Below, in pieces: positions 1-8,636 of a stretch of 64,000 bases of DNA (the stretch's first letter is position 1; every line of letters starts with the position of its first letter). Under the pieces are notes generated by a model that was not told where the DNA came from, made no database searches, and saw only the letters and a list, made by a program, of their open reading frames with translations. Source of the stretch: Streptosporangium lutulentum (GTDB lineage: Bacteria; Actinomycetota; Actinomycetes; Streptosporangiales; Streptosporangiaceae); NCBI RefSeq assembly GCF_030811455.1, contig NZ_JAUSQU010000001.1, positions 3,162,001 to 3,226,000 of the forward strand, given 5' to 3'. The position numbers were made by a program, and so were the translations under genes.

Positions 1-628
1 GCGGCTCCCGTGGCCAGACCCCCGTCATCGGGATGCGCCCGTGCGTCGGCTTGAGGCCCGCGATACCGGTGTCGGCCGCCGGTCCGCGCACCGAGATGGA
101 CAGGTCGCTTGCGATACCCAGCGGCGACATCCCTGCCGCGATCGCCGCGGACTCCCCGCCGCTCGAACCGCCGGAGCTGCGGTCGAGGTCCCAGGGGTTG
201 TTCGTCCGGCCCGTCAGAAGGTTGTCGGACTCGATCCAGTACGCGAATTCCGGGAGATTGGTCTTCGCCAGGAGGATCGCACCGGCCCCCTTCATGCGCG
301 CCACGCTGGTGGCGTCCGTGTCCGGGATACGCCCCGCGAAGATCGGCGAACCGCGCTGGGTGAGCACCCCGGCGGTGTCGAACGAGTCCTTGACCGTGAA
401 GGGCACGCCGTGGAGCGGCCCCACCTCCGCGCCCGCCGCGAGCTCCTCGTCCGCCGCCCTCGCGGCGTCCAGCGCACCGTCGGCAAGCGTGACGACGGCG
501 TTGATCCTCGAATCGGCGGCTTCGATGCGCTCCAGGTGCGCCTGAACCACCTCAACGGAGGAAGCCCTCCTCGTGCGGATCAGCTCGGCGAGCTCGGTCG
601 CGTCGCAGTGGTTGAGATCAGTGCTCAC
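1..628 (-). CDS. Amidase signature family protein (partial, runs off left edge)
   Basis: The frame starts at GTG 628, with AGGGG seven bases upstream, and is open for 209 codons to the window edge. It reads as a GatA-like amidase that hydrolyses a carboxamide or transfers its amine. The catalytic lysine is in PFTVKD (K80), the glycine/serine-rich signature GGSSGGESAA (about 153-162) carries the cis-serine, and ISVRGPA (S179) holds the expected nucleophile. The stretch before that serine (GIASDLS) departs from the usual GSDxGGS, so the substrate may be unusual. Family members run about 450-500 residues, so roughly half is missing here. It could be a stand-alone amidase or an aryl-acylamidase; substrate cannot be told. 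The gene lies next to the nested IS block but is itself uninterrupted in this window. Confidence 0.85.
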   Translation of the reverse strand, partial: MSTDLNHCDATELAELIRTRRASSVEVVQAHLERIEAADSRINAVVTLADGALDAARAADEELAAGAEVGPLHGVPFTVKDSFDTAGVLTQRGSPIFAGRIPDTDATSVARMKGAGAILLAKTNLPEFAYWIESDNLLTGRTNNPWDLDRSSGGSSGGESAAIAAGMSPLGIASDLSISVRGPAADTGIAGLKPTHGRIPMTGVWPREP

Positions 629-958
629 GATGGATCCCCTTTTACTGGAAACAGACAGCACCGCCCGGTGCCGGTGCGCCGCAGGCAGCGGCGGCTCGTC
701 AGATGCGGAGGACCTGGCGCGTGCCCGCCATGGCGCGGTCGAGCCGGCCGGGGCTGCAATGGATGCGCAGGAGAGTTGACGTGCTAGTTCCGTACGCCTC
801 ACAGCCTGACAAGGTGACTCTCATGGATTCGTACCGTAACCGTATGTGTCGGCTCTTGATCGAGATGAGAGGGTCACTCCATGATCGTTTACTTCTATCC
901 CTTCGGTCTCGGTGCCTTCGAGCCTGTTGAGGTCCAGGTAGGGGTCTGTCCAGTAAAC
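629..958. other. Upstream region of the amidase, up to the ISL3 boundary
   Basis: About 330 bases with no convincing gene. On the minus strand a frame from 961 down to 821 has an open, protein-like reading that stops at 821 (it contains YWTDPYLDLNR), but it has no start and is cut exactly at the ISL3 end, so at most it is a 3' gene remnant. The remainder should hold the amidase promoter; I see no clear -35/-10 pair. Confidence 0.4.
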
Positions 959-1291
959 GGCGTGCGCCGTGAGGCGCTGTGATTTGAGTGGAGGTGGAAG
1001 ACCTTCGCCTTCGGCCTGTCGTAGCAGGCCGGTGAAGCTGGGGGCAGCCTGGTCCGGGTGATGCCGGGGAGGGCGGGAGCAGCCCTGACAAAGCCGGGAC
1101 GTGCCAGTACTGCCAGATGGTGCGGGTCCGGTGAGCATGATGAAGAGGAGTACGAGAGGAACCGACGTCGTTAAGTCCCTTCACTGGACGCCTGCTCGAA
1201 CCTGGCGGATCTGGGCAGGACGCGGTGCGCACCTGTCGGCCGAAGGCCGGTGGGGAACTCCTGGGCCGGTTTGCCGATGCCGACCGGGAGG

Positions 1292-2724
1292 GAGCAATGA
1301 TCGAAACCTGTGGATCTGCCGGGGAGGGGTGTACCTTCCCGGATCATCCGATGATGGTTTCGAGATAAGGCCGACGTTGGCGCGTCGGTCGGGAAGGCAC
1401 ACCCGTGCCGCTCACCGTAGTGCCCGAACCGCCCGCTGACGACAGCTCATCGACGGCCGCCGCCTCCTCGTTGATCGATGAGATCGTCCGTGAGGGCGCC
1501 CGTAAGATGCTGGCCGCCGCGTTGCAGGCCGAGGTGGACGCCTACATCGCCGCCTTCGCTGACGAGCGCGATGCGGCCGGTCGCCGTCTGGTGGTGCGTA
1601 ACGGCTCCCATCAGCCGCGCGAGATCCTCACCGCGGCCGGCGCGATCGAGGTCACGGCCCCGCGCGTCAACGACAAGCGCATCGACGAGCAGACGGGTGA
1701 GCGTCAGCGGTTCTCCTCATCGATCCTGCCGGCCTGGGCGCGTAAGACCCCGCAGGTCAGCGAGGTGTTGCCGCTGTTGTACCTGCACGGCCTGTCCTCG
1801 GGCGATTTCATCCCCGCGCTGGGCCAATTCCTCGGCTCGACCGCGGGCCTGTCCGCGCCGGTGATCACTCGTCTGACCGAGACCTGGAAGGGCGAGCAGC
1901 GCGCGTTTGCCGCCCGCGACCTGTCCGGCGCCGACTACGTCTACCTGTGGGTCGACGGCATCCACGTCAACATCCGGCTGGAGGAGCACAAGCTGTGCCT
2001 GCTGGTGATGATCGGGGTGCGCGCTGATGGCCGCAAGGAACTCGTCGCGCTGAGCGACGGCTATCGGGAGTCGGCTGAGTCGTGGGCCGATCTGCTGCGC
2101 GATGCCAAAAGGCGCGGGATGCGGGCGCCGGTGCTGGCGATGGGGGACGGTGCGCTGGGGTTCTGGTCCGCGCTTCGGGAGGTGTTTCCGCAGGCCAGAG
2201 AGCAGAGGTGTTGGTTTCACAAGATCGCTAATGTGCTGGGGGCGCTGCCGAAGTCCGCTCACCCCGCAGCGAAGAAGGCCCTGGCCGAGATCTGGAACGC
2301 CGAGGACAAAGACCATGCCCAGGCCGCGGTCAAGGGCTTCCAGGCCGCCTACGGCGCCAAGTATCCCAAGGCCGTGACCAAGGTGGTCGACGACCTCGAG
2401 GAGCTGCTCGCCTTCTATGACTTCCCGGCCGAGCACTGGGTGCACCTACGCACGACCAACCCGATCGAGTCGACCTTCGCCACCGTCCGGCACCGCACCA
2501 AGGTCACCAAGGGGCCCGGCTCACGCGCTGCCGGGCTGGCCATGGCGTTCAAGCTGATCGAGTCCGCCCAGGCCCGCTGGCGCGCGGTCAACGCCCCTCA
2601 TCTGGTCGCGCTGGTCCGCGCCGGGGCGACCTTCACCGGCGGCAAGCTCGTCGAACGACCCGACGACCACGTCCCATCCGCAGCCGCTTAAAAGATCTTG
2701 ATCCACAGGTATTGACGATTGCTC
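1292..2724 (+). mobile_element. IS256-family insertion sequence inside the group II intron
   Basis: Terminal inverted repeats begin GAGCAATSRTCRAWACCTG at 1292 and, on the other strand, at 2724. They are flanked by the 8-bp direct repeat CCGGGAGG at 1284-1291 and 2725-2732, the duplication length typical of IS256. The element is 1433 bp with one transposase gene and looks intact. It inserted into the 5' ribozyme half of the intron, upstream of the maturase gene, and in the same orientation. Confidence 0.93.
1405..2691 (+). CDS. IS256 (mutator) family transposase
   Basis: 428 residues, the usual length, starting at GTG 1405. It catalyses cut-and-paste or copy-out transposition of the surrounding IS256 element. 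The RNase H-like catalytic residues are visible: the first aspartate in LWVDGIHV, the second in AMGDGALGFW followed by the family CWFHK block, and the glutamate in TNPIESTFATVRHRT. No frameshift or internal stop is seen, so this may be an active enzyme. The gene fills most of the element, leaving about 110 bases to the left end and 33 to the right end. Confidence 0.95.
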   Translation: MPLTVVPEPPADDSSSTAAASSLIDEIVREGARKMLAAALQAEVDAYIAAFADERDAAGRRLVVRNGSHQPREILTAAGAIEVTAPRVNDKRIDEQTGERQRFSSSILPAWARKTPQVSEVLPLLYLHGLSSGDFIPALGQFLGSTAGLSAPVITRLTETWKGEQRAFAARDLSGADYVYLWVDGIHVNIRLEEHKLCLLVMIGVRADGRKELVALSDGYRESAESWADLLRDAKRRGMRAPVLAMGDGALGFWSALREVFPQAREQRCWFHKIANVLGALPKSAHPAAKKALAEIWNAEDKDHAQAAVKGFQAAYGAKYPKAVTKVVDDLEELLAFYDFPAEHWVHLRTTNPIESTFATVRHRTKVTKGPGSRAAGLAMAFKLIESAQARWRAVNAPHLVALVRAGATFTGGKLVERPDDHVPSAAA

Positions 2725-2991
2725 CCGGGAGGCCATGGGGAAGGTCTGCGGCGTACTCATGGCGATGCCGCAGGGACAAAGTCGGGCTCCTACTTCGTCG
2801 AGCGAATCACGGTGAACACGGGAACCACTCGGTCGCAGCTCCAGGTCACGGGCATCCAGCCTGTCGGCCGGGATAGGCACATCGACCGCTGAACGGGCCG
2901 GGTGGGGCGGAGCCGCCGTAGTAGTCCGGGGCCGGGAGAGCCGGTCACATGGCGAAGGGCGGCAGCGGATTCGAGAAGAGAGGAGGCTGTA

Positions 2992-4458
2992 ATGCCGAAA
3001 GACGCGCTGCCGAATGGCAGCGCCAGCGTCCTGGCCCCGGTGGGGTCGTGGTCGCGGGTATCGGAGATGCAGGCCAAACTTCACCGTTGGGCGGCGGCTG
3101 ATCCTGGCCGTCGGTTCGACGACCTGTTCAACTTCGTGCATGACCCGGTCACGCTGCTCGTGGCATTCGATCGGGTTGCGGACAACCGCGGGGCACGCAC
3201 TCCCGGCGTGGACGGCCTAACAGTCACCGACGTCGAGGAGCGCATCGGTGTTCCGGGGTTCCTGGACGACCTGCGAACCTCCCTGAAGGATGGTTCGTTC
3301 CGGCCTTTGCCGGTGCGGGAACGTAAGATCCCCAAACCGGGTGGGTCAGGAAAGGTCCGCGCCCTCGGGATTCCGACGGTGAGCGACCGGGTCGTGCAGG
3401 CAGCGCTGAAACTCGTGCTGGAACCGATCTTCGAGGCCGGCTTCGAGCCGGTCTCCTATGGGTTCCGGCCCAACCGGCGTGCTCAGGATGCGATCGCTGA
3501 GATCCATCATTTCGGCACCCGAGGCTATCGGTGGGTGCTGGATGCGGACATCGAGGCGTGCTTCGACCGGATCGACCACACGGCCCTGATGGATCGGGTG
3601 CGTTCCCGGGTGAAGGACAAACGCATTCTGGCGCTGGTCAAAGCGTTCTTGAAAGCCGGGATCTTGACCGAGCTCGGTGAGAACAAGAGCACCACGACCG
3701 GGACGCCGCAGGGTGGCATCCTGTCTCCGCTGCTGGCCAACATCGCCTTGTCGGTGCTCGATGAGTATCTGATGGAGCCGTGGAAGAGCAGCGGGTCGAT
3801 GTCGAGTGAGGGCAGGCGCGGATACCGCCGCCGCAAGGGTCTGCCGACATGGCGGCTGGTCCGCTATGCCGACGACTTCGTCGTCTTGGTCCATGGGACC
3901 GAGCACGACACGCAGGTGGTGCGCGAGGACGTCGCGAAAGTGCTGAAACCGATCGGGCTGCGGCTGTCACCGGCCAAGACCCAGATCGCGCATCTGAGCG
4001 ATGGGTTCGACTTTCTGGGGTTCCGCATCCGGTGGCGCCGCAAGAGGGGAACCGATAAGTGGCACGTCTATACCTTCATCGCCGACCGGCCCATCCGGTC
4101 GTTGAAGGCCAAGATCCGTGCCCTGACCCATAGGAAGTCACAACAAGACCTGGGATCCGTGCTGATCAGGCTCAACCAGATCATGCGCGGCTGGGCCAAC
4201 TACTTCAAGCATGCCGTGGCCAAGGACCGGTTCTCCGCACTTCACCAGTTCGTGTGGTGGAGGCTGATCCGGATGCTGCAGGTCCGGCACCGCTGGAGTT
4301 GGAAGGACGTCCGACGTCATTTCACCACCCCAACCGGGAGGTGGCTGCCCATCACGGCGACGGGCGGGACCGAGTTGTTCGACATCGCCAAGGTGGCGGT
4401 GACCCGCTACCGCTGGCGGAGCAACAACATCCCCAATCCCTGGAATTCACCCATATGA
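2992..4458 (+). CDS. ltrA: Group II intron reverse transcriptase/maturase
   Basis: 488 residues from ATG 2992, chosen because AGGAGG lies six bases upstream. It would bind its own intron RNA to help splicing and copy it into DNA during retrohoming. The reverse transcriptase palm carries YADDFVVL, preceded by the GTPQGGILSPLLANI block, and the maturase (X) domain follows with GWANYFK and the WRLIRML region. There is no zinc-binding HNH endonuclease domain at the C-terminus, so integration would rely on nicked or single-stranded DNA. The frame is intact. The IS256 copy upstream separates this gene from the intron's 5' domains and any promoter there. Confidence 0.93.
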   Translation: MPKDALPNGSASVLAPVGSWSRVSEMQAKLHRWAAADPGRRFDDLFNFVHDPVTLLVAFDRVADNRGARTPGVDGLTVTDVEERIGVPGFLDDLRTSLKDGSFRPLPVRERKIPKPGGSGKVRALGIPTVSDRVVQAALKLVLEPIFEAGFEPVSYGFRPNRRAQDAIAEIHHFGTRGYRWVLDADIEACFDRIDHTALMDRVRSRVKDKRILALVKAFLKAGILTELGENKSTTTGTPQGGILSPLLANIALSVLDEYLMEPWKSSGSMSSEGRRGYRRRKGLPTWRLVRYADDFVVLVHGTEHDTQVVREDVAKVLKPIGLRLSPAKTQIAHLSDGFDFLGFRIRWRRKRGTDKWHVYTFIADRPIRSLKAKIRALTHRKSQQDLGSVLIRLNQIMRGWANYFKHAVAKDRFSALHQFVWWRLIRMLQVRHRWSWKDVRRHFTTPTGRWLPITATGGTELFDIAKVAVTRYRWRSNNIPNPWNSPI

Positions 4459-4474
4459 CGGCAGAGTCCGTGGA

Positions 4475-4564
4475 GAGCCCGTTGCGTTGAAAGGCGCACG
4501 GCGGGTTCGGCGAGCGGCTTGAGGAGACGGGTTCAGAGAAATCCGAGCACCGCGCCTCAAGCCG
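4475..4564 (+). ncRNA. Group II intron domains V and VI
   Basis: Domain V is exactly 34 nt (4475-4508). GAGCCCG pairs with CGGGTTC, there is a two-base bulge, and an inner stem TGCGTT/GGCGCA is capped by a GAAA tetraloop. The AGC catalytic triad sits in the 5' strand. Domain VI follows as a ten-base-pair stem, CGGCTTGAGG (4515-4524) with CCTCAAGCCG (4555-4564); the bulged branch-point adenosine should lie in its 3' strand. Both look structurally intact, so the 3' half of the ribozyme could still fold. Confidence 0.9.
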
Positions 4565-4571
4565 ACTCGAC

Positions 4572-4600
4572 TCTGTCGCAGATTCGGTGGTGACGGAACG
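4572..4600 (+). repeat. Left terminal repeat of the ISL3 element, downstream part
   Basis: These bases continue the left terminal repeat whose first three bases (GGC) are at 959-961. The inverted partner is 7445-7476. The single difference between the two full repeats is near the inner end (GGAACG versus GGAGCG). Confidence 0.85.
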
Positions 4601-4691
4601 TCTCATTGCGCCACGCTGAGTCATTGAGGTGCCCAGCGGATTCCGGACAGTCGGCTACATAAGCTGACAGAAGTCTGGAAGAGGTAGGTAC

Positions 4692-4985
4692 GTGACAAGG
4701 CGCCGCAGGCAGTTCTCACCTGAGTTCAAGGACGAAGCCATTCGCATGGTGCTGGAGGACGATCGCACGGTCGCGGCGGTAGCGCGCGAGTTCGACATCA
4801 ACGCCAGCACCCTGGGCAGCTGGGTGAACCGGCACCGGATCACGAGCGCGCAGGACGAGCAGCAGCCGGTCTCCGGGCCGCAGCGGGCGCGAATCCGGGA
4901 GCTGGAGCGGGAGAACGCCGAGCTGCGTGAGAAGTTGATCTTCCTGAAAAAAGCGGCCGCCTTCTTCGCGGCCGAGAGTCGATGA
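4692..4985 (+). CDS. IS3-family transposase OrfA
   Basis: 97 residues from GTG 4692. It is the DNA-binding subunit that recognises the element ends. The N-terminal helix-turn-helix (about residues 10-45, with VAREFDINASTLGSWV) is followed by a leucine-rich coiled coil (about 60-90, RELERENAELREKL) used for multimerisation. Its stop overlaps the start of OrfB by four bases (ATGA at 4982-4985), so OrfB is probably made by translational coupling, with frameshifting possible as in other IS3 elements. Confidence 0.92.
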   Translation: MTRRRRQFSPEFKDEAIRMVLEDDRTVAAVAREFDINASTLGSWVNRHRITSAQDEQQPVSGPQRARIRELERENAELREKLIFLKKAAAFFAAESR

Positions 4986-5866
4986 CGCTCGCCAAGTACG
5001 AGCTCATCGACGCGGAGAAGGCTCACCATGCGATCGCCAGGATGTGTACCTGGCTGGGCGTGTCCCGCTCGGGCTTCTACGAGTGGCGTGAGCGGCCGAC
5101 CTCGGCCACCGCGCAACGCCGGACCCTGCTGGCCGCTTTGGTCGCCGAGATCTTCGCCGACTCACACGAGACCTACGGCTACCGGCGCGTCCACGCCGCC
5201 CTGTTGCGCCGCGGCGAGCACTGCTCGGCCGAGCTGGTCCGCGCCCTGATGCGCGAGCAAGGCCTCGTTCCGGCTCAAGCACGCGCTTTCCGGCCGGTCA
5301 CCACCGCAGCAGGCGACTTTCGCGGCATCCCCGACCTGGTCGGCCGCGACTTCACCGCCACCCAGCCGGGCACCAAGCTGGTCGGCGACATCACCTACAT
5401 CCCCACCTGGGAAGGCTTCCTCTACCTGGCCACCGTGATCGACTGCCACAGCAAGGCGGTCCTCGGCTGGGCCATGGCCGACCACTACCGCACCGAGCTG
5501 ATCAAAGACGCGGTCCGGATGGCGGTCGGCACCGGCCTGATCGAACCCGATGCGGTCTTCCACTCCGACCGCGGCTCGAATTACACCTCTGAGGAGTTCG
5601 GCCGCTTCCTGACCGGTCTGCAGATCCGCCGCTCGGTCGGCCGCACCGGGGTCTGCTACGACAACGCGATGGCCGAGTCGTTCTTCGGCGCGCTCAAGAA
5701 CGAATGGCTGCACCGCTTCGTCTTCACCACCCGGGTCAAGGCAAGACGGCAGGTCATCCGCTACATCGAAGGGTTCTATAACCGCCGGCGTCTGCACTCG
5801 GCGCTCGGCTACCGGCCGCCCCTGGAGGTACTCAACGAGTCCCTTTCAGCCCAACCAGCCGCATAG
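4982..5866 (+). CDS. IS3-family transposase OrfB (DDE integrase)
   Basis: 294 residues, full length. It supplies the catalytic core. An N-terminal HTH_21-like segment (ETYGYRRVHAALLR) precedes the DDE domain, whose first aspartate is in GDITYIPT, second in HSDRGSNYTS and glutamate in NAMAESFFGALKNE. The frame is intact. It overlaps OrfA by four bases. The C-terminal YNRRRLHSALGYRPP block matches the family closely, so this copy could still be active. Confidence 0.94.
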   Translation: MTLAKYELIDAEKAHHAIARMCTWLGVSRSGFYEWRERPTSATAQRRTLLAALVAEIFADSHETYGYRRVHAALLRRGEHCSAELVRALMREQGLVPAQARAFRPVTTAAGDFRGIPDLVGRDFTATQPGTKLVGDITYIPTWEGFLYLATVIDCHSKAVLGWAMADHYRTELIKDAVRMAVGTGLIEPDAVFHSDRGSNYTSEEFGRFLTGLQIRRSVGRTGVCYDNAMAESFFGALKNEWLHRFVFTTRVKARRQVIRYIEGFYNRRRLHSALGYRPPLEVLNESLSAQPAA

Positions 5867-5911
5867 GCTACGCCCATAAGACGGCTGTCCGGAATCACCG
5901 TGGCCCCTCAC

Positions 5912-7444
5912 ATGCATAGTGTCGAGGAACTCGTGAATGTGATGTTTTCGGGGTTATCGCCGCTGATCGTGGAGGACGTGGCGGATAAGGGCGAGCAGCT
6001 CCAGGTGCGGGCACGTACCCCGGAGGGACCGGTCTCCTGCTCGAAGTGCGGCGCCGAGACAGCACGGGCGCACGGCTATCACGACAGGACCGTTGCCGAT
6101 GCCCCGGTCGACGCCCGCCACGTGCTCGTGGTGGTGCGAATTCGCCGCCTGGTCCGCCCGACACGCGGCTGCCGCCAGACCTTCCGCGAACAGCTGCCCG
6201 GCGTGCTGGAACGCTACCAACGCCGCACACCCCGCCTGGTCTGCCAGATCGGCGCTGTGGTCCGCGAACTGGCCGGACGTGCCGGCGAGCGGGTCTTATC
6301 CGCGCTGGCCGTTCGCCTGTCGCGGCATACCGCCCTGTGCCTCCTGCTGCGCCTGTCCCTGCCACCGCCACGCGTACCTCGGGTGTTGGGGGTGGATGAC
6401 TTCGCCCTGCGCCGACGCCACCGCTAAGCCACCGTGCTGATCGACGCCGAGACCCGCCGGCGCATCGACGTCTTGGCCGACCGCACCGCCGACACGCTGG
6501 AAGCCTGGCTGCGCGCCCATCCCGGAGTGAAGATCGTGTGCCGAGACGGCTCGGGCGCCTACGCCGAAGCCATCCGCCGCGCGCTGCCACACGCCATCCA
6601 GGTTGGTGACCGCTGGCACCTATGGCACAACCTCGGCCAGGCCGTCGCCAAGGCGGTCGCCGCGCACAGTGCCTGCTGGGCCAAGGCCGGACCGCCACTG
6701 CAGGACGGCCAGCGCGTGCAGAGCACCCGCGAGCGCTGGCACCAGGTCCACGACCTGCTCGGCAAGGGCGTCGGCCTGCTGGAATGCGCGCGCCGGCTGA
6801 ACCTGTCCCTGGGCACCGTTAAACGCTACGCGCGCGTGCCCGAACCGCAGCGTCTGCACCGCGCCCCGCAGTACCGGCCCACCCTCGTCGACCCCTACCG
6901 CGACCGCCTCAAACGCCGCCGCGCCGAAGACCCCGCCGTCCCCGTCCTGCACCTGTTCACCGAGATCAAAGCCCTCGGCTACCAGGGCAGCTTCAACCTG
7001 CTCTACCGCTACATCACCCAAGGCCGAGTCGAAGGTGACCGCCCGCCCATCTCACCACGTCGGCTGGCCCGGCTCCTGCTGACGCGGCCCGACAACCTTA
7101 AGGATGAGCATCGGTGTCTGCTGGACGACCTCACCGCCACCTGCCCCGAGATGATCGACCTGGCCGGGCTCGTCCGTGGCTTCGCCGACCTGATGCGGCC
7201 GCGCGAAGGCAACGCCGACCGCCTCGATGAGTGGATCGCCACCGCCCGGGCCGCCGATCTCCCTCATCTACACGCCTTCAGCCGCGGCCTCGACCAGGAC
7301 CACGACGCCGTCCGTGCAGCCGTCACCTTGCCCTATCACAACGGCGGCACCGAAGGCGTGAACACCAAGACCAAGCGCATCATGCGCCAGATGCACGGCC
7401 GCGCCGGCTTCAAACTGCTCCGCCACCGCATCCTCTTGGCCTAA
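5912..7444 (+). pseudogene. ISL3-family transposase with an in-frame stop
   Basis: Conceptually 510 residues, in one frame from ATG 5912 to the stop at 7444, except for a TAA at 6425-6427. The stop sits where ISL3 transposases have a tyrosine (DDFALRRxHxYATVLID), so a single TAC/TAT to TAA change is the simplest cause. The N-terminal zinc finger has the CSKCG pair, but the second half keeps only one cysteine (TRGCRQTF). The DDE part includes VCRDGSGAYAEA and the C-terminal NGGTEGVNTKTKRI block. The two halves, if translated apart, would not be expected to work. Its own promoter region was displaced by the IS3 inserted just upstream. Confidence 0.9.
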
Positions 7445-7476
7445 CGCTCCGTCACCACCGAATCTGCGACAGAGCC
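7445..7476 (-). repeat. Right terminal inverted repeat of the ISL3 element
   Basis: This reads, on the minus strand, GGCTCTGTCGCAGATTCGG and continues to match the left end for 32 bases with one difference. It begins directly after the transposase stop codon and abuts the truncated protease gene. Confidence 0.9.
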
Positions 7477-8636
7477 GAAAACCGTACAGTCCCCTGACTG
7501 GGATCGCGCTGGACAACGGCGACGCCGACGAGACCTTCGCGATCGGTTTCGAGAGCGAGGATTCGCCGGCGGCCAGGACTGCCGAGGTGGCCGCCGCGGA
7601 AACCCCGTACTCGATCACTCCCCGGTACGCCGAGGTCGCCAACAGCTACCAGGCGCTGAACACCATCATTGACCAGGTGCTCGATCTGGACGGGACGATC
7701 CCGTCGGGAACCGCGCTGTTCGCCACGCAGGTCTGGCCCGAGCGCAACCTGGTCGTGGTGCAGTCCACCGATGCCTCCGCGGGGCTGCGTAGGGCGCTGG
7801 CGGACCGGTATGGCACGTACAACGTCGCCATCTGGTTGCGTTCGGAGAGTGACCGTCCGCGCCTGAACGTTCGGACGAAGTCCTCCGCCTCCGTCTCCGC
7901 CGCCGCGGACAGCCGGCAGAATGACACGGGAAAGCTCAACGGCGGTTCCAAGTTCGTTTCCTATAAGTCTGATCTCACCGAAGCCGGGGCGTGTACGACC
8001 GCATTCGCTATGGGGAGCGCGGCCGACAACCTCGTGGTGAGCGCCGGGCACTGCGCTGAGGGAGACGGGCGACTCTGGGACGCCGGCGTCATCGAATGGA
8101 CGAACTGGCGGGACGGTCAAGGAACGATCAAACGGCCGAACCAGCCGACCTACTACGGCGACGTGTCCCTGATGCGGACGGGATTCGGCCAGGTCACAAG
8201 CCCCACCATCTTCATCGGCGGTAGGGACTCATCCGTCAAGGAATGGGTGGGCGGGCGGTTCTCGGTCCGCGCTCGGGAAGGCGACCAGTACTGCATCGGC
8301 GGCGCCAGCCCGAATCCCGAATCCAACGGCCAGATCTGCCGCTTCAAGGTCACCGACATCGCCTGGAAGGTCGACTATACAGACCCGAAAACCAGGGAAC
8401 ACGACGGCACGGTGCGGTGGGTTCAGGTCGGCAAGAAAACCGGCACGTGCCCGGTCGCCGGTGATTCAGGCGCGCCGGTCTACACTTTCCGCCAGAGTGA
8501 TGGATACGTGGTGGCCAAGGGCATCTTCAGCGGCGGAGCAGGCGATGACAAGCCTGTCCAGTCCACCTGCGTGACTTACTTCACTGACTTCCATGACGTG
8601 ATGAAGGCCGTCGGCAAGGACATCTACAAGAAATGA
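7477..8636 (+). pseudogene. Trypsin-like serine protease, 5' end removed at the ISL3 boundary
   Basis: The frame is open from the last base of the ISL3 element to the stop at 8636, with no start or signal peptide left; an internal GTG at 7587 would give 349 residues. The chymotrypsin-fold triad is complete: histidine in VVSAGHC, aspartate in YYGDVSLM and serine in VAGDSGAPVY. Paired cysteines (CTTAF with GHC, and others) suggest a secreted enzyme. The part before the protease domain (about 100 residues) resembles a prodomain of the alpha-lytic/S1 secreted proteases. Loss of the promoter and signal peptide makes normal secretion unlikely, although the catalytic domain is undamaged. Its stop overlaps the next gene by four bases. 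Confidence 0.8.

Larger units (their letters stand above)
962..4571 (+). mobile_element. Group II intron with reverse transcriptase/maturase ORF, carrying an IS256
   Basis: The 5' end is GTGCG (962-966), the group II consensus, and the 3' end is AC (4570-4571), consistent with the AY rule. Between them are a maturase gene, a canonical 34-nt domain V at 4475-4508 and a domain VI stem at 4515-4564. An IS256-family element with an 8-bp duplication splits the 5' ribozyme domains from the ORF. Without it the intron is about 2.2 kb, a normal size. Boundaries were chosen because excision rebuilds a perfect ISL3 terminal repeat. Candidate exon-binding sites also fit: GTCGTT (1167-1172) pairs with the last six exon bases AACGGC (956-961), and TACTG (1108-1112) with CAGTA (951-955). 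Confidence 0.85.
4625..5910 (+). mobile_element. IS3-family insertion sequence within the ISL3 element
   Basis: Imperfect terminal repeats start TGAGG and share GATTCCGGACAG. The ends at 4625 and 5910 are flanked by the 3-bp direct repeat CAT (4622-4624 and 5911-5913), typical of IS3. The 1286-bp element carries overlapping orfA and orfB. It separated the ISL3 left end from its transposase while leaving the transposase ATG (5912) rebuilt by the duplicated CAT. Confidence 0.92.
959..7476 (+). mobile_element. ISL3-family insertion sequence, interrupted by a group II intron and an IS3
   Basis: The ends are 32-bp terminal inverted repeats beginning GGCTCTGTCGCAGATTCGG. The right copy is 7445-7476. 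The left copy is split: its first three bases (GGC) are 959-961, then a group II intron occupies 962-4571, then the repeat resumes at 4572. Rejoined, the two repeats differ at one base in 32. Removing the intron and the IS3 at 4625-5910 leaves about 1.6 kb, the normal size of an ISL3 element. No 8-bp target duplication is visible (left flank CAGTAAAC, right flank GAAAACCG), so one side was probably rearranged after insertion. The transposase at 5912-7444 has a stop codon and the element is probably immobile by itself. Confidence 0.85.

Noticed and set aside
2521..3141. A 206-codon minus-strand frame across the IS256 right end
   Set aside because: It spans the IS256 transposase gene, its terminal repeat and the intron in antisense, and has no motif.
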